Shown piece after piece: positions 1 through 10,234 of a DNA stretch of 64,000 bases. The stretch's first letter is position 1; each line of letters starts with the position of its first letter. The DNA comes from Heliocidaris erythrogramma (Eukaryota > Echinodermata > Echinoidea > Camarodonta > Echinometridae), in assembly GCA_025617745.1 (NCBI GenBank), contig CM046861.1, positions 18,387,563 through 18,451,562 on the forward strand, in the 5' to 3' direction. A program made the translations under genes and the position numbers. The notes below the pieces were generated by a model that had not been told where the DNA came from, made no database searches, and was given only the letters and a program-made list of their open reading frames with translations.

Positions 1-942
1 ATGATATCTGTTTGGGACACTGAAAGAAAGATATTCGTAAATCATGTAAAATGCTTATAGATCATGCATGATCCGAATAAATGAACGCAAACAGACATCG
101 GACTTTGGACTGACGTCATGAGATTGAAGCCAAGTATATGGGTATTGTTAAGTACAGAATTCATTCACCGAATTTCAATAACGTGAATACAATTATTATA
201 GTGCAATGTCACAATGCTGTTTCTTTCAGTTAATGTTAGATTGTTTTTGTGTTAGATATTGCGCAGTCCTGATCATTTCAGTTTCCGCACATGCTTGCAA
301 GAAGAATCAAACCCAAATACATCAAACTGATAACAAGTCATTTAACCACCCAAAGTGAGAAGGTTATGCAATTTAAGCAGTGTTTAATCTTCCATTCACT
401 TTGATTAAAAACCCCACGCGTTGTGTAAGGACTACTTGAGCACTGAACATGAATGAAGTGTAATTCAAATATTCTACTAAAGTAATTATTCATACACAGA
501 AGGAAATTAAATATGATACACCCAGTCCTTGTCATTTCTGATTTTTTATGAAAAAGGATTATCAATGATAGGCAAGAAGTCGGTAAACGTAGGGCATAAT
601 AGAAATTTTTAAAGGAAGAAAACAAACCCACATGATTTGGGTGAATAAAACCTATTTTTCAAAAAAATGTTATAGAGCAGTCAGATCGTGCATAAGAATT
701 AATCCAACACTTACATTCTTTCTTAGGTCTGTTCCTTAGATATTACTGTAACCATTTCACAACTTAGAAAAGAAACATGCGCAAGGGACTGACCAACGCT
801 TCAAAACATCTTTCGAGGGGCAAGTGAGCGGAACTCAAGATATTCTCATTAACATTTTTTTCTCTCTCATTAAAAATAAATAATGAAAAAGGTCCAGACA
901 ACTTAATGTTTCTCTTCTGTATTGTTTCTAATCTTCATATTC

Positions 943-985
943 TCCCCCCCCCCCCCCCCTCTCTCTCTCTCTTTCTTTCTCTCTT
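943..985. repeat. Poly-C / (CT)n tract
   Basis: About 16 consecutive C are followed by CT dinucleotides and CTTT units. It is a simple repeat, one of many C/G homopolymers in the window. Confidence 0.9.
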
Positions 986-1105
986 AGAATATTCGAGTAA
1001 AGCATGAGCAAATCAGAGGGTCAACGGTCAAACTTAGAGATCAAGTCTGAACAGTTCAGCCTCAGTTCGCCATCCTTTGAAGTGCGTACAAACAGATCGG
1101 GATAA

Positions 1106-1148
1106 GTCTGCCCAAGGAGTTATCACATAATAACTCCTTGGTCTGCCC
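1106..1148. mobile_element. 27-bp palindromic mini-insertion with 8-bp target duplication
   Basis: The octamer GTCTGCCC at 1106-1113 is repeated exactly at 1141-1148. Between the copies sits a 27-bp near-perfect palindrome with arms AAGGAGTTA / TAACTCCTTG. A second palindrome with the same arms, also flanked by a 7-8 bp duplication, lies at 26272-26304. Two independent cases of the same core with different flanking duplications argue for a mobile insertion rather than a chance hairpin. No known superfamily fits something this short. Confidence 0.6.
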
Positions 1149-1548
1149 CCGGACTGTTTGCCGTTCAGAGGCGGGTGTGTGCGCTACCGTGTTTATCAAA
1201 TTGAATTAGATTGGATGGCAGAGACACACTGACAATCTTTACCAGTGAACTTCAATGATGACAGTTTGCTTTTGGACGGCTTACAATTCGCAAGTGTTTG
1301 TGGGTGCTCCGATATTTGGTATTTGAGGCAGATTAATATTTGGAAAGAGGGCAGAGAAAACATCGCCAATCTTGGCACATCCGTCTCGATGGTGTAGCCT
1401 AAGCGTTTTCACTGCTCATGGAGAAAATATCTGAATTCAAATTTAATACCAACTGTAGGAACTGAATGAAAACATGCTGAGCTAATGTCACTAAAAGGCA
1501 TCGATCGTGGGGTGAGAGTTCAGAACATCAGAAACAAATGCTCATAAG

Positions 1549-4303
1549 ATGGCTAACCCAGACACTGGAACTCACCAAGTGGTAATAATAGTAGTTCTAA
1601 GTGTCGTCATCGTTCTGTTGGTAATACTCGTTTTGTTGTTAATCATCTACATCGCATTGCTCAAGTGGAAAAAAGGCCAGAGACGTCGTTCTGAGCGCGA
1701 TGTCCAACGTCCGATCTCGCTAATGCACCATGAACCTTCAAACTGCATCATATCAAGAGCAATTAATTCAATAAGCGATTACCACATTATGAGGGCTCAT
1801 GAGAACACGAAGGTAAATCCTGCTTATGTCCCAGAGCTGGAGGACGAAAGGTTCCAGAATAGTCCTACTCGTGGATGTGGCCCTTGTGATGGTGATTCAG
1901 GAGGGCATGAGAACGAATTAAACATGGCTCATGAACAAGCAGATGTATTAACTCCAGCCATTTGTGGTAGTGGTCGCCTAGATAGTGAGCTGATGGAGCT
2001 ACTGAAGACAGATATGACGGAGAGTGTTACGTTGAAGGTGGACAGCAAATTAGTGGTGTTCATATCACGAGAGATCGATGATACAGGCGGAACTCTTGTC
2101 CTGGACAAGATGGGTATCTCACTTCTCATTCCACCGTGCGCCATTCCTCGTGGTCAGAAGAAAATCATCCAACTGGTCCTTGACTGGGACCTCAGTGACT
2201 TTCCACAGATGAAAGATACCCAGACCATAATAAGTCCTGTGGTCCACTGCGGACCACATGGACTCAAGCTCGCAAAACCAGCTATCCTTAGCTTTATGCA
2301 TTGCGCAGATGATGTAAAGGATGTTGTCGTGCTGTCTAGCGAGACGCATTTGACTCAGGACAAGCACTGGAAACCCCTGCAGCATCGGAAGAATTGTGGC
2401 AAGGTTGAATACGCGCTTCTTGAAAACCAGTGCCAGCTATACCTTTCTCATTTCTCTCTATACACATGCATTGCTGAAGGATTACATTCACAGTTAACCA
2501 AGAAGTGGATTCAGCTGGCCGCGTTCGGAAAGAAAGAGGGAGGACAATTCCAGGTGTTCATATACATGCTTAACAACACGCCATGTGCTCTGCAATTCGC
2601 GACCCAACAGCAAGCACAGTACAACTGCTCCATGCTTCGATGTCCCTTGGAGTTTCTGATTGATGAGGAAGGAGGGGACCTCGTCTTCGATTTGAAACAC
2701 GTGAGCCAGGGATGGAATCCTGTCGGACGCAAGTGGGAGGAGGTCGGCCTCTTTCCTGACATCTGGCAAGGAAAATGCAACAACATTTCTTTCACATTCA
2801 AACAGGACAATCCAGCCTGCACTGACCTCAACTTCAATATATGTCTCTTCCAGAAGGACATGGCTGACGTTAAGCGACATTTTGAAGTCGCAATTTCGTT
2901 CCCAAATAAATGTTCAACCAGAAACACACGAAGACTATTACATCCCACCACAAAACTAAATGTGCATCTTTCCAATGCGCTGCCTTCCGTAATCATCAAC
3001 GGATTTGATAGCGGTATCTCAACCACCGCGTCGGAGACGACCTCTTATAAGTCGATGGTAATGGATCATTACCCCGTGATCAGTCACGAGGTTAACATTG
3101 ATAATGACGACAAAGATGACCAGTCGTACCAGATGGTCGTGTCGGATTGCTGCGGGGGAGATCAGGCCTATGATGGAAGCGAGGACAGTGATGACGATGA
3201 TGACGAAGAAGAAGAAGATTTTGGGGATGTCACATCAACAACGAAAGAAGGTCACCTTGGCAACGGCGGCATATTGGAGGCAAGCACACGAGACAAACGG
3301 TCGAGGACATATTCTGGAATAAGTACCAAATCGACAAAGACAACAAACATCAATATTCACACGGTAAGTGATTTCTGTCTCATTTTCTGATAATTTATGT
3401 TGGAGACTAAGTACAGTTGAATGAGTTGATAGCCTACATCAAGAAATATTAAACAACATTTTTTTCAAAGTCTTATGTACAGCGTGCCTTTTCGATATCT
3501 GAGAAAATTCGTCTGCATTTTGCCACAATTTCCTCTTAATCTTTATATTTTCGATTGATCTTATGCCTTTTCTTTTCTCTCCAAGAACAAACCAGTCAGT
3601 TAAATCGACCAATTGGTAAAAAAAAACATCTACCGTAATGATGTTACTAGCTATCAATTGAAAAAATGTTAGCAGTATTTAATATTTTCATATAAATTGA
3701 GATGATGTTCAATGTAAGAAAAACGTCTATTCAATAACATTGTATTTTTTGTCATCAACTGAACTAATCAGAAGCTATTATTTGAGATTATGGAAGGGAT
3801 GAAGATACTGTGCTTATCATCAATAACATGGTTTAAGTCAGACTTTGTACAATTATTCTTCCATATTCATCCAGGAGACGATAGTTCAGCCTCCAACATC
3901 CCGCGATCACCGTTATCTCCTGCAGGATGACCCTCCTATCGCTGTCTTTCCTCTTCGTCTCCGATCGAAGCTTGCCGCCTTTTTGGACCCTCCCAGTCAT
4001 ATTGCTTCCTCTGTCAACGACTGGCGAGTTCTGGCTGAAAGCCTCAATCTGGATTCCTTGGTGAGTCTGATTCGTATGAAGCTGAGCCCCACGGAGGAGC
4101 TGTTGGACGTCGCAGCGCAGAGAGGGAAGGACTGTCGGTGGCTCTATGGAGTTCTTCGTGATGCCGAACGCCATGACGCGGCGGACGAGGTAGCGCAGTA
4201 CTTGGGTGATGGTGACGAGTCGGTAATACATAACACAAACAATCATGTGGACGAGGATGAAGTAGGATGCAGGGATGCAAGCATTTCGGAGACGCTCGCT
4301 TAA
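1549..4303 (+). CDS. UNC5C-like protein (membrane anchor, ZU5, UPA, death domain)
   Basis: Two exons, 1549-3363 and 3875-4303, join in phase 0 (donor GTAAGT at 3364, acceptor ending CCAG at 3874) and encode about 747 residues. Residues 11-38 form one hydrophobic segment followed by KWKKGQRRR, a signal anchor that should place the rest in the cytosol. ZU5 spans roughly 178-275, UPA roughly 315-435, a linker with a long Asp/Glu run roughly 515-560, and the death domain is in exon 2. There are no Ig or thrombospondin repeats, so it is not a canonical netrin receptor in this gene model. It resembles vertebrate UNC5CL/ZUD, a death-domain adaptor linked to NF-kB and JNK signalling. ZU5 plus UPA in a single large exon is unlike intron-rich UNC5A-D and suggests an expanded intron-poor lineage. 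The ATG was chosen because it directly precedes the anchor; an upstream exon cannot be excluded. The function is inferred from the family. Confidence 0.88.
3875..4303 (+). CDS. UNC5C-like exon 2: death domain and C-terminus
   Basis: This terminal exon opens in phase 0 with ETIVQPP and ends at TAA 4301-4303, giving 142 residues. The stretch from PLRLRSKLAAFL through WRVLAESLNLDSLV to DAADEVAQYL has the spacing and hydrophobic pattern of the UNC5 death domain (Pfam Death), including the conserved DW..LA segment. The ~35-residue acidic tail after it has no recognised motif. No AATAAA is visible between the stop and the transposon starting near 4425, so the poly(A) site is unassigned. Confidence 0.85.
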   Translation, partial: ETIVQPPTSRDHRYLLQDDPPIAVFPLRLRSKLAAFLDPPSHIASSVNDWRVLAESLNLDSLVSLIRMKLSPTEELLDVAAQRGKDCRWLYGVLRDAERHDAADEVAQYLGDGDESVIHNTNNHVDEDEVGCRDASISETLA

Positions 4304-5063
4304 AGTAACTAACGCATGATATATATCTAGCATTACCATAAGCGATATGCCCGTTGCACACAATTATACTTATGAAACCATTTCAATTGGAATACCAATG
4401 CTAACATAAACGTCTTCCCTTATGTCTCGTTTTGGCGAAAAAGGGGGAAAAGTAGAGGTTTTGGGACCGTTCCTTAAAACTCGTGAGCTGATTGGCTAAT
4501 TGACGTCACACCCCAAGTGACGTATGAAGAGTAAGAGGCACAAGATCTGCATGCTGCAGCATATAACATTGTACACACAATGAGGTATTTGACCCCTCTG
4601 TTCAACGGACAATTTATGAAAAAAAGGAAATTAATCAATATAATCTTAGGAGTGAATAATCTTTATCAATATATTTTCTACAAGATCAGCAAACACTTTT
4701 GCCCAAATATATAGCTCTTGTTTTGAGCTTGCCGAACGAAAGCTTTGCATTGGTCTTAAACGTGTGCACAGCCGTTTTATGCGTCTGTACAATGTACTAC
4801 ACATCTTTAGTACGCCAGTTGCTATGTTCCCCTCACTTAGGACTTTTTTTTTTTTTTTTACTTCGCTTTACATAGTACGGTAGTACTGACTTAGATTTTG
4901 GCTGAATTCGAGTAACTTATATAGAGAGATGAAAAGTAACCATGATTCCGAGTTGGAGGACTTTTTGAGCCATCAGATCCCGAAGGTAAAGAAGCTCGAG
5001 TGGCAAGGAGAATTCGACCAAATATGTTTGAACCCGGGGCCTGGTGAAGGGGCCGTAGGTGAA

Positions 5064-5107
5064 GTAACTCCAGGGAGCCCCAACGCGTTGGAGCTCCCTG
5101 GAGTTAC
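5064..5107. repeat. 44-bp near-perfect palindrome (CTCCAGGGAG arms)
   Basis: The two 22-nt halves, GTAACTCCAGGGAGCCCCAA... and its mirror, pair with one mismatch around CAACGCGTTG. The paralogous element at about 63500 has only the CTGGAGTTAC half, so most of this hairpin is an addition in this copy. Related arms occur at 45874-45948. Confidence 0.7.
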
Positions 5108-5115
5108 GGGTGAAG

Positions 5116-5191
5116 TAGACCGAAAAATTCTGTCTCTCGTTCGTTAGCTCTTCACTTAGCTAACGAACGAGAGTCAGAATTTTCGGTCTAT
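5116..5191. mobile_element. 76-bp palindromic insertion with 8-bp target duplication
   Basis: A nearly complete palindrome (TAGACCGAAAAATTCTG ... CAGAATTTTCGGTCTA) is flanked by GGGTGAAG at 5108-5115 and 5192-5199. The homologous site in the paralogous transposon (about 63508-63530, other strand) has a single GGGTGAAG and no palindrome. It is therefore an empty site, which directly shows insertion with an 8-bp duplication. It has no coding capacity. Confidence 0.75.
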
Positions 5192-5522
5192 GGGTGAAGC
5201 TGCTGGAGACGATGTCGTTGAAAAAACAGATTGAAAGACTTGACTCCTGATCTTTAGAATCTTTTAGCTAGCTTATCCTTTTCTTCATGCCAAATTCGGA
5301 ATACAGGCCAGGATCCTCAAAATCATCTTTGGCAACTTGATCACTGCAGATTGTACTCCATTCACTTGGCCGGCCCTTGCCACTCTGCCCGCGTGAGCTT
5401 TACCTTCGCGACCCACAATTTCCATCTTTAGGAAAAAGAATGCTTACATCATCTTTAGGGGTCTTGCTATAGAGCGCAACTATACACCGATTCGGCATTA
5501 TTGATGAAACTGTGTCCCCAAA

Positions 5523-5764
5523 CAGGGGCGGGTCTAGCTTTTTTCCAAGGGGGGGGGGGGGGGAGTTTCACCCAACGACGATGCAGAGCATCGTGCACAA
5601 GCCGCGTAGCGGAGAGCCAATTTTTTTTTTCTATTTTGAACCCCCGTAAGTGATGTTTTCCTGGCATCTACTAACGCCTGAGACAGAGTGCTATAGGAAC
5701 ATACTGTGTGGGTCTGGACATATTATGATGGCGTTTTTCTATGCACATTAAATTTTTACTTGGT

Positions 5765-5796
<32 letters not shown>

Positions 5797-5811
5797 GTAG
5801 ATCCGCCACTG
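5523..5811. mobile_element. CAGTGGCG-type nonautonomous DNA transposon, nested in the THAP element
   Basis: The ends CAGGGGCGGGTCTAG and GTAGATCCGCCACTG are imperfect inverted repeats. The flanks are CCAAA at 5518-5522 and 5812-5816, and the uninterrupted paralog near 63190 has a single CCAAA, so insertion with a 5-bp duplication is visible. The interior has a 28-bp poly-C run (5769-5796) and other G/C tracts and no convincing ORF. The CAG/CTG ends recall hAT elements, but a 5-bp duplication is short for hAT, so the superfamily is open. Confidence 0.75.
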
Positions 5812-6013
5812 CCAAATCAACGTTATTGTGAGGAATTAAACACGAAAATATACAGGTGGGTGGAATATTTTCCCTTACTTTTTGTACGTCACAGATCAAG
5901 TGATCACGATGTCGCTTCGATAGTTTTTTTTTAGGGGCGGGGCTTATGACTGTGTAAATCTGCAAAAATGTACTTTTCAAATGATTATGAAATACGACTG
6001 AATGCATAAAAAA

Positions 6014-6959
6014 GTTTAAAGGATATCACTCTTTCGTGAAACAAGAAACACTTACACCCCGACGCTGGACTTAAGCTCGGTTTATAAGTCGAGTATTACA
6101 AAGCGACTGTTCAGTTCTCTGTCCTAGATAGAGCTTAGGGTTTCCTCATGTGAATACTATATTTCAACATTTCACCCCTATGAATATGTTCATACTACTT
6201 TTTCGTCTTTCGCAAATACAAATATTGCCAATAATTCACAGGCACTCACATATTTGTACTAAGGGTGTTCACTTATAAAGATGACGACAAGTCTTTCAAG
6301 TCGTGCACATACTAACCATGCTAACAACCGATTTGAAGATCAATTATATCAAAACATCTAAAGGAAATATTCAGATAGTAATGACCAGTCTATGTTATAC
6401 ATTTACATGCATTTATGTTACATTATCTTCCTTTCTATCAGTATTATTTTTCGTGATCTATAGAGCATAATAATTCCGAAATATGAGAAAGAAAGCATAT
6501 CGTATTCATTGTTATTATAATTGTGATATTTTTCAAAATGATTTATACTGTACATATACCTAGTATAGCGATGCAATTGCCATTAAAATATCCGCTATTC
6601 AACCATTCCGATATGTGTGTGTTATAAAATTTGACAATTTACTTCCAAGTTCTTTCGTTTTTTAAATACCCCCTATTAGATATTCCATAATTTGATCAGT
6701 TCCTTCATCTATTGAAGTATTAAAATGACCTCATTTTGTCCTAGCGCCTGAATCAAAGCTATCATGCAAGAACTATAAACTGATTCAGCGGACCCAGGTT
6801 TGGAGACTGAGTCCACGTCTTTCGGATAGTGACGTTAAAGGTCACTCAAACGTAAATAGATCATATCTGATTGATACACGTCTGTAAAAATTCAATTTAC
6901 ACATACATATGAAGTATTAAAATGACCTTCATTTTGTTCCTCCCCCCCCCCTAGACAAA
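6014..6959. other. Non-coding, AT-rich
   Basis: No gene is recognised. A ~25-bp direct repeat around GAAGTATTAAAATGACC occurs at about 6713 and 6911. Confidence 0.6.
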
Positions 6960-7120
6960 TCAGTCTTTATCACTTGCCTAAGAACTCGTTCAATTTTAAC
7001 CCAGAATACTTTTCATTTACAGCTCCTAAATTTTGGAATTCCCTCCCTTTAAATATATGAGACAGTATAAGTTTGAGTACACTCAAACGTAAATTGAGAA
7101 AATCACGTTATTGCTTTTTA
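6960..7120 (+). pseudogene. CR1/Jockey-type LINE fragment (C-terminal end of reverse transcriptase ORF)
   Basis: The frame reads YHLPKNSFNFNPEYFSFTAP and then KFWNSLPLNI, a stop, and LSTLKRKLRKSRYCFL. This matches the conserved tail of CR1-like LINE proteins (APxxWNSLP followed by a basic K-rich end). The in-frame stop and lack of upstream RT show it is 5'-truncated and dead. The 3' region may continue to about 7590, through a poly-C tract at 7201-7218. Confidence 0.65.
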
Positions 7121-7639
7121 TGAACGTTGATCCCTCATGATGATTCTTGTTTACCTGTGTAGTAAAATCTATAGACTAAATGTAAACATTCCAGATCCGT
7201 GCCCCCCCCCCCCCCCCCACACCACACACTTTGTCACTTGTCCTTCTTTTTCTGTCTTTTGTAAAGTTTACTCCTTTCCTTGTTACTATTTCCAGCTTTT
7301 CACTTTATTTTTCAACCTTTTTCTGTGTGTTATGCTTTCCATGGCCATGTATCTGTCTTCTTCTGTTTACCTTTTATTGGGCATATTATGCATGATTGCC
7401 AAGTCTAGTTTTTTATGTACTGTATTCATGATTTATCTTTGCCAGGGACAGCGCTTCTACAACCTATGCTTCTATGCTGGTCTCTGTTTTCATTCTCATT
7501 TTCATAAAATTAATCTAATGTAGTCTTCATTACTGTTACCTTTTTTCTTACACCTCAAACTTTAATGCACTTTATTTCGCTTGTAATGATCGAAAAGGTT
7601 TCTGCACTAAGTTGTGTTGTCAATTATATTGACAACGGG

Positions 7640-7770
7640 GGGTATGGGGGGAGGGGTACATGGAGGATCCAGGAGGGGTCACGTAGTCCGGACCCCCCCC
7701 CCCCTTGCGTGTCACAGGTTTTTGTGAATTAGACCCCCCCCCCCCCCACATACACACACACACACGACCC
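7640..7770. repeat. G-rich / C-rich tracts and short CA repeat
   Basis: GGGGGG-rich sequence at 7637-7680, two poly-C runs near 7694 and 7733, and a CA repeat near 7750 lie just left of the foldback element. The GGAGGATCCAGGAGGGG segment resembles degraded CAGTGGCG-type ends. Confidence 0.5.
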
Positions 7771-8029
7771 TTTTTGCCCCTTTTTTGTCGCTTGGTCTAC
7801 CATCACTTGGACTAATTATTATCAGTCCGTCGAACTCCACATGGTCTAAACTTCTTTTGTCTACAACCAGTTTGTCTACTTACTATTTCGTCTAATTTCC
7901 ATTTGGCTTAATAACCAATTCGTCTAATACCCAGTTTGGCCAACCCCATTCAGTCTAAACCCATTTGGGCTAATTTTCTCTTCGCTAATTTTCACTTCGT
8001 CTATTTCCAAATAGTCTAAGATGTTTGTT

Positions 8030-8565
8030 AAGACAAATGTTTGTGCAAGTAGTCAATAAACGCTAGGGGCGGTGCCAGGGTATTTTCATAGGAGGGGCAA
8101 GACGACCCACAGACTTGGCATTTCAATGAACTGGGTATCTTTTTGGGAAAAGGGGGAACTTAATTATAAAGGGGGAAGACAAGAATGGAAAATGGCGTTT
8201 TGATACGTTGCTGTACCCTACATTGTATTTAACACACATTAAATTTTAAGGATATATTTTCTAATCTTTGCATAATATGCAATTCTGCTCTACACCTAAC
8301 TTGCAAGAGAGCGACCAAAAATATACCATGTTCTTGTTGAAGGTCATGCATGGTGCTTGCATTATACAGGGATTTCATGACGAAGATGCCACAAAAGCGT
8401 TTAATTTCAGGCACGATATCTCAATAAAAGAGATAGGACTTTATGTTACTGCCATGAGTTACTATAAGTGAGTGCGAGCGAGCGTAGCGAGCAAGCTTCG
8501 GAAGGGGGGATATCTAATTGCTGCAAGATTATTAACCTTTTGGGCACTGTGTCCCCAGCTTTATG
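8030..8565. repeat. Inner inverted-repeat arm, left
   Basis: This segment is the reverse complement of 9440-9910 with moderate divergence. It runs from GTTTGTGCAAGTAGTCAATA through GGGCGGTGCCAGGGTA to TTTTGGGCACTGTGTCCCC. Small ORFs in the two arms encode related peptides only because the DNA is duplicated. Confidence 0.75.
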
Positions 8566-8602
8566 ACATTTGTCTATAAATTTGCAAGTCCGAAGCAGAA
8601 AT

Positions 8603-8603
8603 A

Positions 8604-8644
<41 letters not shown>
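8603..8644. repeat. (TA)n microsatellite
   Basis: About 20 TA units lie in the loop between the inner arms of the foldback element. Confidence 0.95.
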
Positions 8645-8646
<2 letters not shown>

Positions 8647-8984
8647 GTTTTTTTCCATGATTTGTCATGTAAATACTTAAACAATAGAGTACACCATAAT
8701 ATAACAAAATATGCAGCCGCACAGCTGTGTATTGGATAATTTGACAAAATATACGTTGTGTACAATAATATAGGCCTATTACGTACAGGCAAAGAGAACA
8801 TAGACTCTCAGAAACATTTGGTGAAATGAAACCATTTTTTTCTCAAACTTATCTTTTTTAAAATTTATCTTTGATATATACTTTTCCATATAATGTATTT
8901 TGATAGCTGTCAAAACTTTTCAAACCTTGGTAATTGACTTTTACATTTAGCTGAAAATATTTCTTCTTTTTTTCTTACAGGCCA

Positions 8985-9265
8985 ATTGGCATTAGACCAA
9001 TTGGCATTTAGACCAACTGACAATTAAACTAGACGGAAAATGGACAAAATGAAAGTTAGACCAACTGCACATTAGACCATAATTATAAATGTCATGTAGA
9101 CCTAATGGATACTAGACCAAGTGGATTTTAGGCGAAATCCCTGTAGACTAACTAGTTTTAGACTGACTGGGAATTAGACAAACTGACATTAGACGAACTG
9201 GTAGTAGACCAAGTGATAACAAAATGAAGTAGATGAAATGGTAATTAGACTAAGTGGTAATTTCC
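8985..9265. repeat. Tandem 'TTAGACCAAATGG' array, internal
   Basis: This is a degenerate ~20-bp tandem repeat of the same type as the outer arms, in the same orientation as the right arm. Its presence between the inner arms suggests nested or rearranged foldback elements. Confidence 0.7.
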
Positions 9266-9439
9266 TCTCTATCTCTTCTCTTTTCCTCTCTATCTCTCTC
9301 TATCCCTCTCTTTTTGCCATTTTGGTCACTTGAAAATTCATAGGGGGCATAGTTTGCATAGCTCAAAAGAATCAGAGAAGCTTAATGGCAGAATATTTGG
9401 TTCTTGATATGACAACAGTGTGACACCTTTGAGTAGGAA

Positions 9440-9910
9440 CTTAGCGAGAGCTGGGGACACAGTGCCCAAAAGTTTAATAATCTTGCAACAATTAAGATAT
9501 CGATCGCCCTCACTTATTATAACTCATGGCAGTAACATAAAGTCCTGTCTATCTCTTTTATTGAGAGATTGTGTTTGAAATTAAACGCTTTTGCAACATC
9601 TTCGTCATGAAATACGCAAGCACCATGCATGGCCTTCAACAAGAACATAGTATTTTTGGTCATTAGGAGTAGAGCAGAACTGCATATTATGCAAAGATTA
9701 GAAAATATATCCTTAAAATTTAATGTGCGTTTAATACAATGTAGGGGTACAGCAACGTATCAAAACGTTATTTCCCATTCTTGTCTTCACCCTTTATAAT
9801 TAAGTTTCCCCTTTTCCCCAAAAAAGTATGTTGGTCGTCTTGCCCCTCCTATGAGATACCCTGGCACCGCACCTAGCTTTTATTGACTATTTGCACAAAT
9901 ATTTGTACAT
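9440..9910. repeat. Inner inverted-repeat arm, right
   Basis: Partner of 8030-8565, starting at GGGGACACAGTGCCCAAAA and ending near TATTGACTATTTGCACAAAT. Confidence 0.75.
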
Positions 9911-10234
9911 CGGATATCAAATAAGAAACATTAATAAAAGATTATCAACCCAACAAACATAATTTGAAGTGCAATACAAAATCAGATTCTTCTACTTAAG
10001 TCATGAAAGGTAGAGGAGATCTATGAATGTTTTAATTACTAAAAAAACAACTAAATAATTGATTTTAATAAATTAATTTTATAAAATGTAGGGATTGATC
10101 TTGATATAAGCAGCAACAAGGTGAATAACTCTTTTAATGCACATTTACGTAGACGACTTCTTTGAATTTTCATTTTTTTTAAAGTTTCATTTCCCTGTCC
10201 TTTCTCAACTTGCTACGAAATGACCAGAAGAATA

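Larger units (their letters stand above)
1..1548. other. Region upstream of the UNC5C-like gene
   Basis: No coding sequence is recognisable here. It presumably holds the 5' untranslated region and promoter of the + strand gene starting at 1549, but no TATA box or transcription start can be assigned. A perfect CRE octamer TGACGTCA lies at 111-118. A poly-C tract running into CT repeats lies at 943-985, and a palindromic mini-insertion lies at 1106-1148. Short ORFs in the region show no family features. Confidence 0.5.
4925..5498 (-). pseudogene. Decayed THAP-domain reading frame of the transposon
   Basis: Starting at the ATG at 5498 the frame reads MPNRCIVALYSKTPKDDVS and then ILFPKD, a typical THAP opening. 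The second zinc-ligand cysteine is replaced (ALY instead of AGC) and a stop follows after about 32 residues. Shifted frames further on still resemble the THAP end and the C-terminal sequence of the copy at 63223. Two palindromic segments interrupt the region. It is not a functional gene. Confidence 0.65.
4425..6013 (-). mobile_element. Kolobok-like THAP transposon, copy 1 (internally deleted, with nested insertions)
   Basis: Reversed, this stretch matches the + strand element starting at 62860 from its 5' region through the THAP reading frame. Its other end (4425-4530) matches the right end of the short element at 57687-58033. So it keeps a THAP-coding 5' part and a 3' end but lacks a transposase core. 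Both outer ends are missing: the match starts just inside the expected terminal repeat near 6013 and stops near 4425. It carries a nested 289-bp element (5523-5811) and two palindromic segments (5064-5107 and 5116-5191). The Kolobok assignment rests on TTAA flanks of related copies plus a THAP finger, a combination I recall for that superfamily. Confidence 0.7.
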
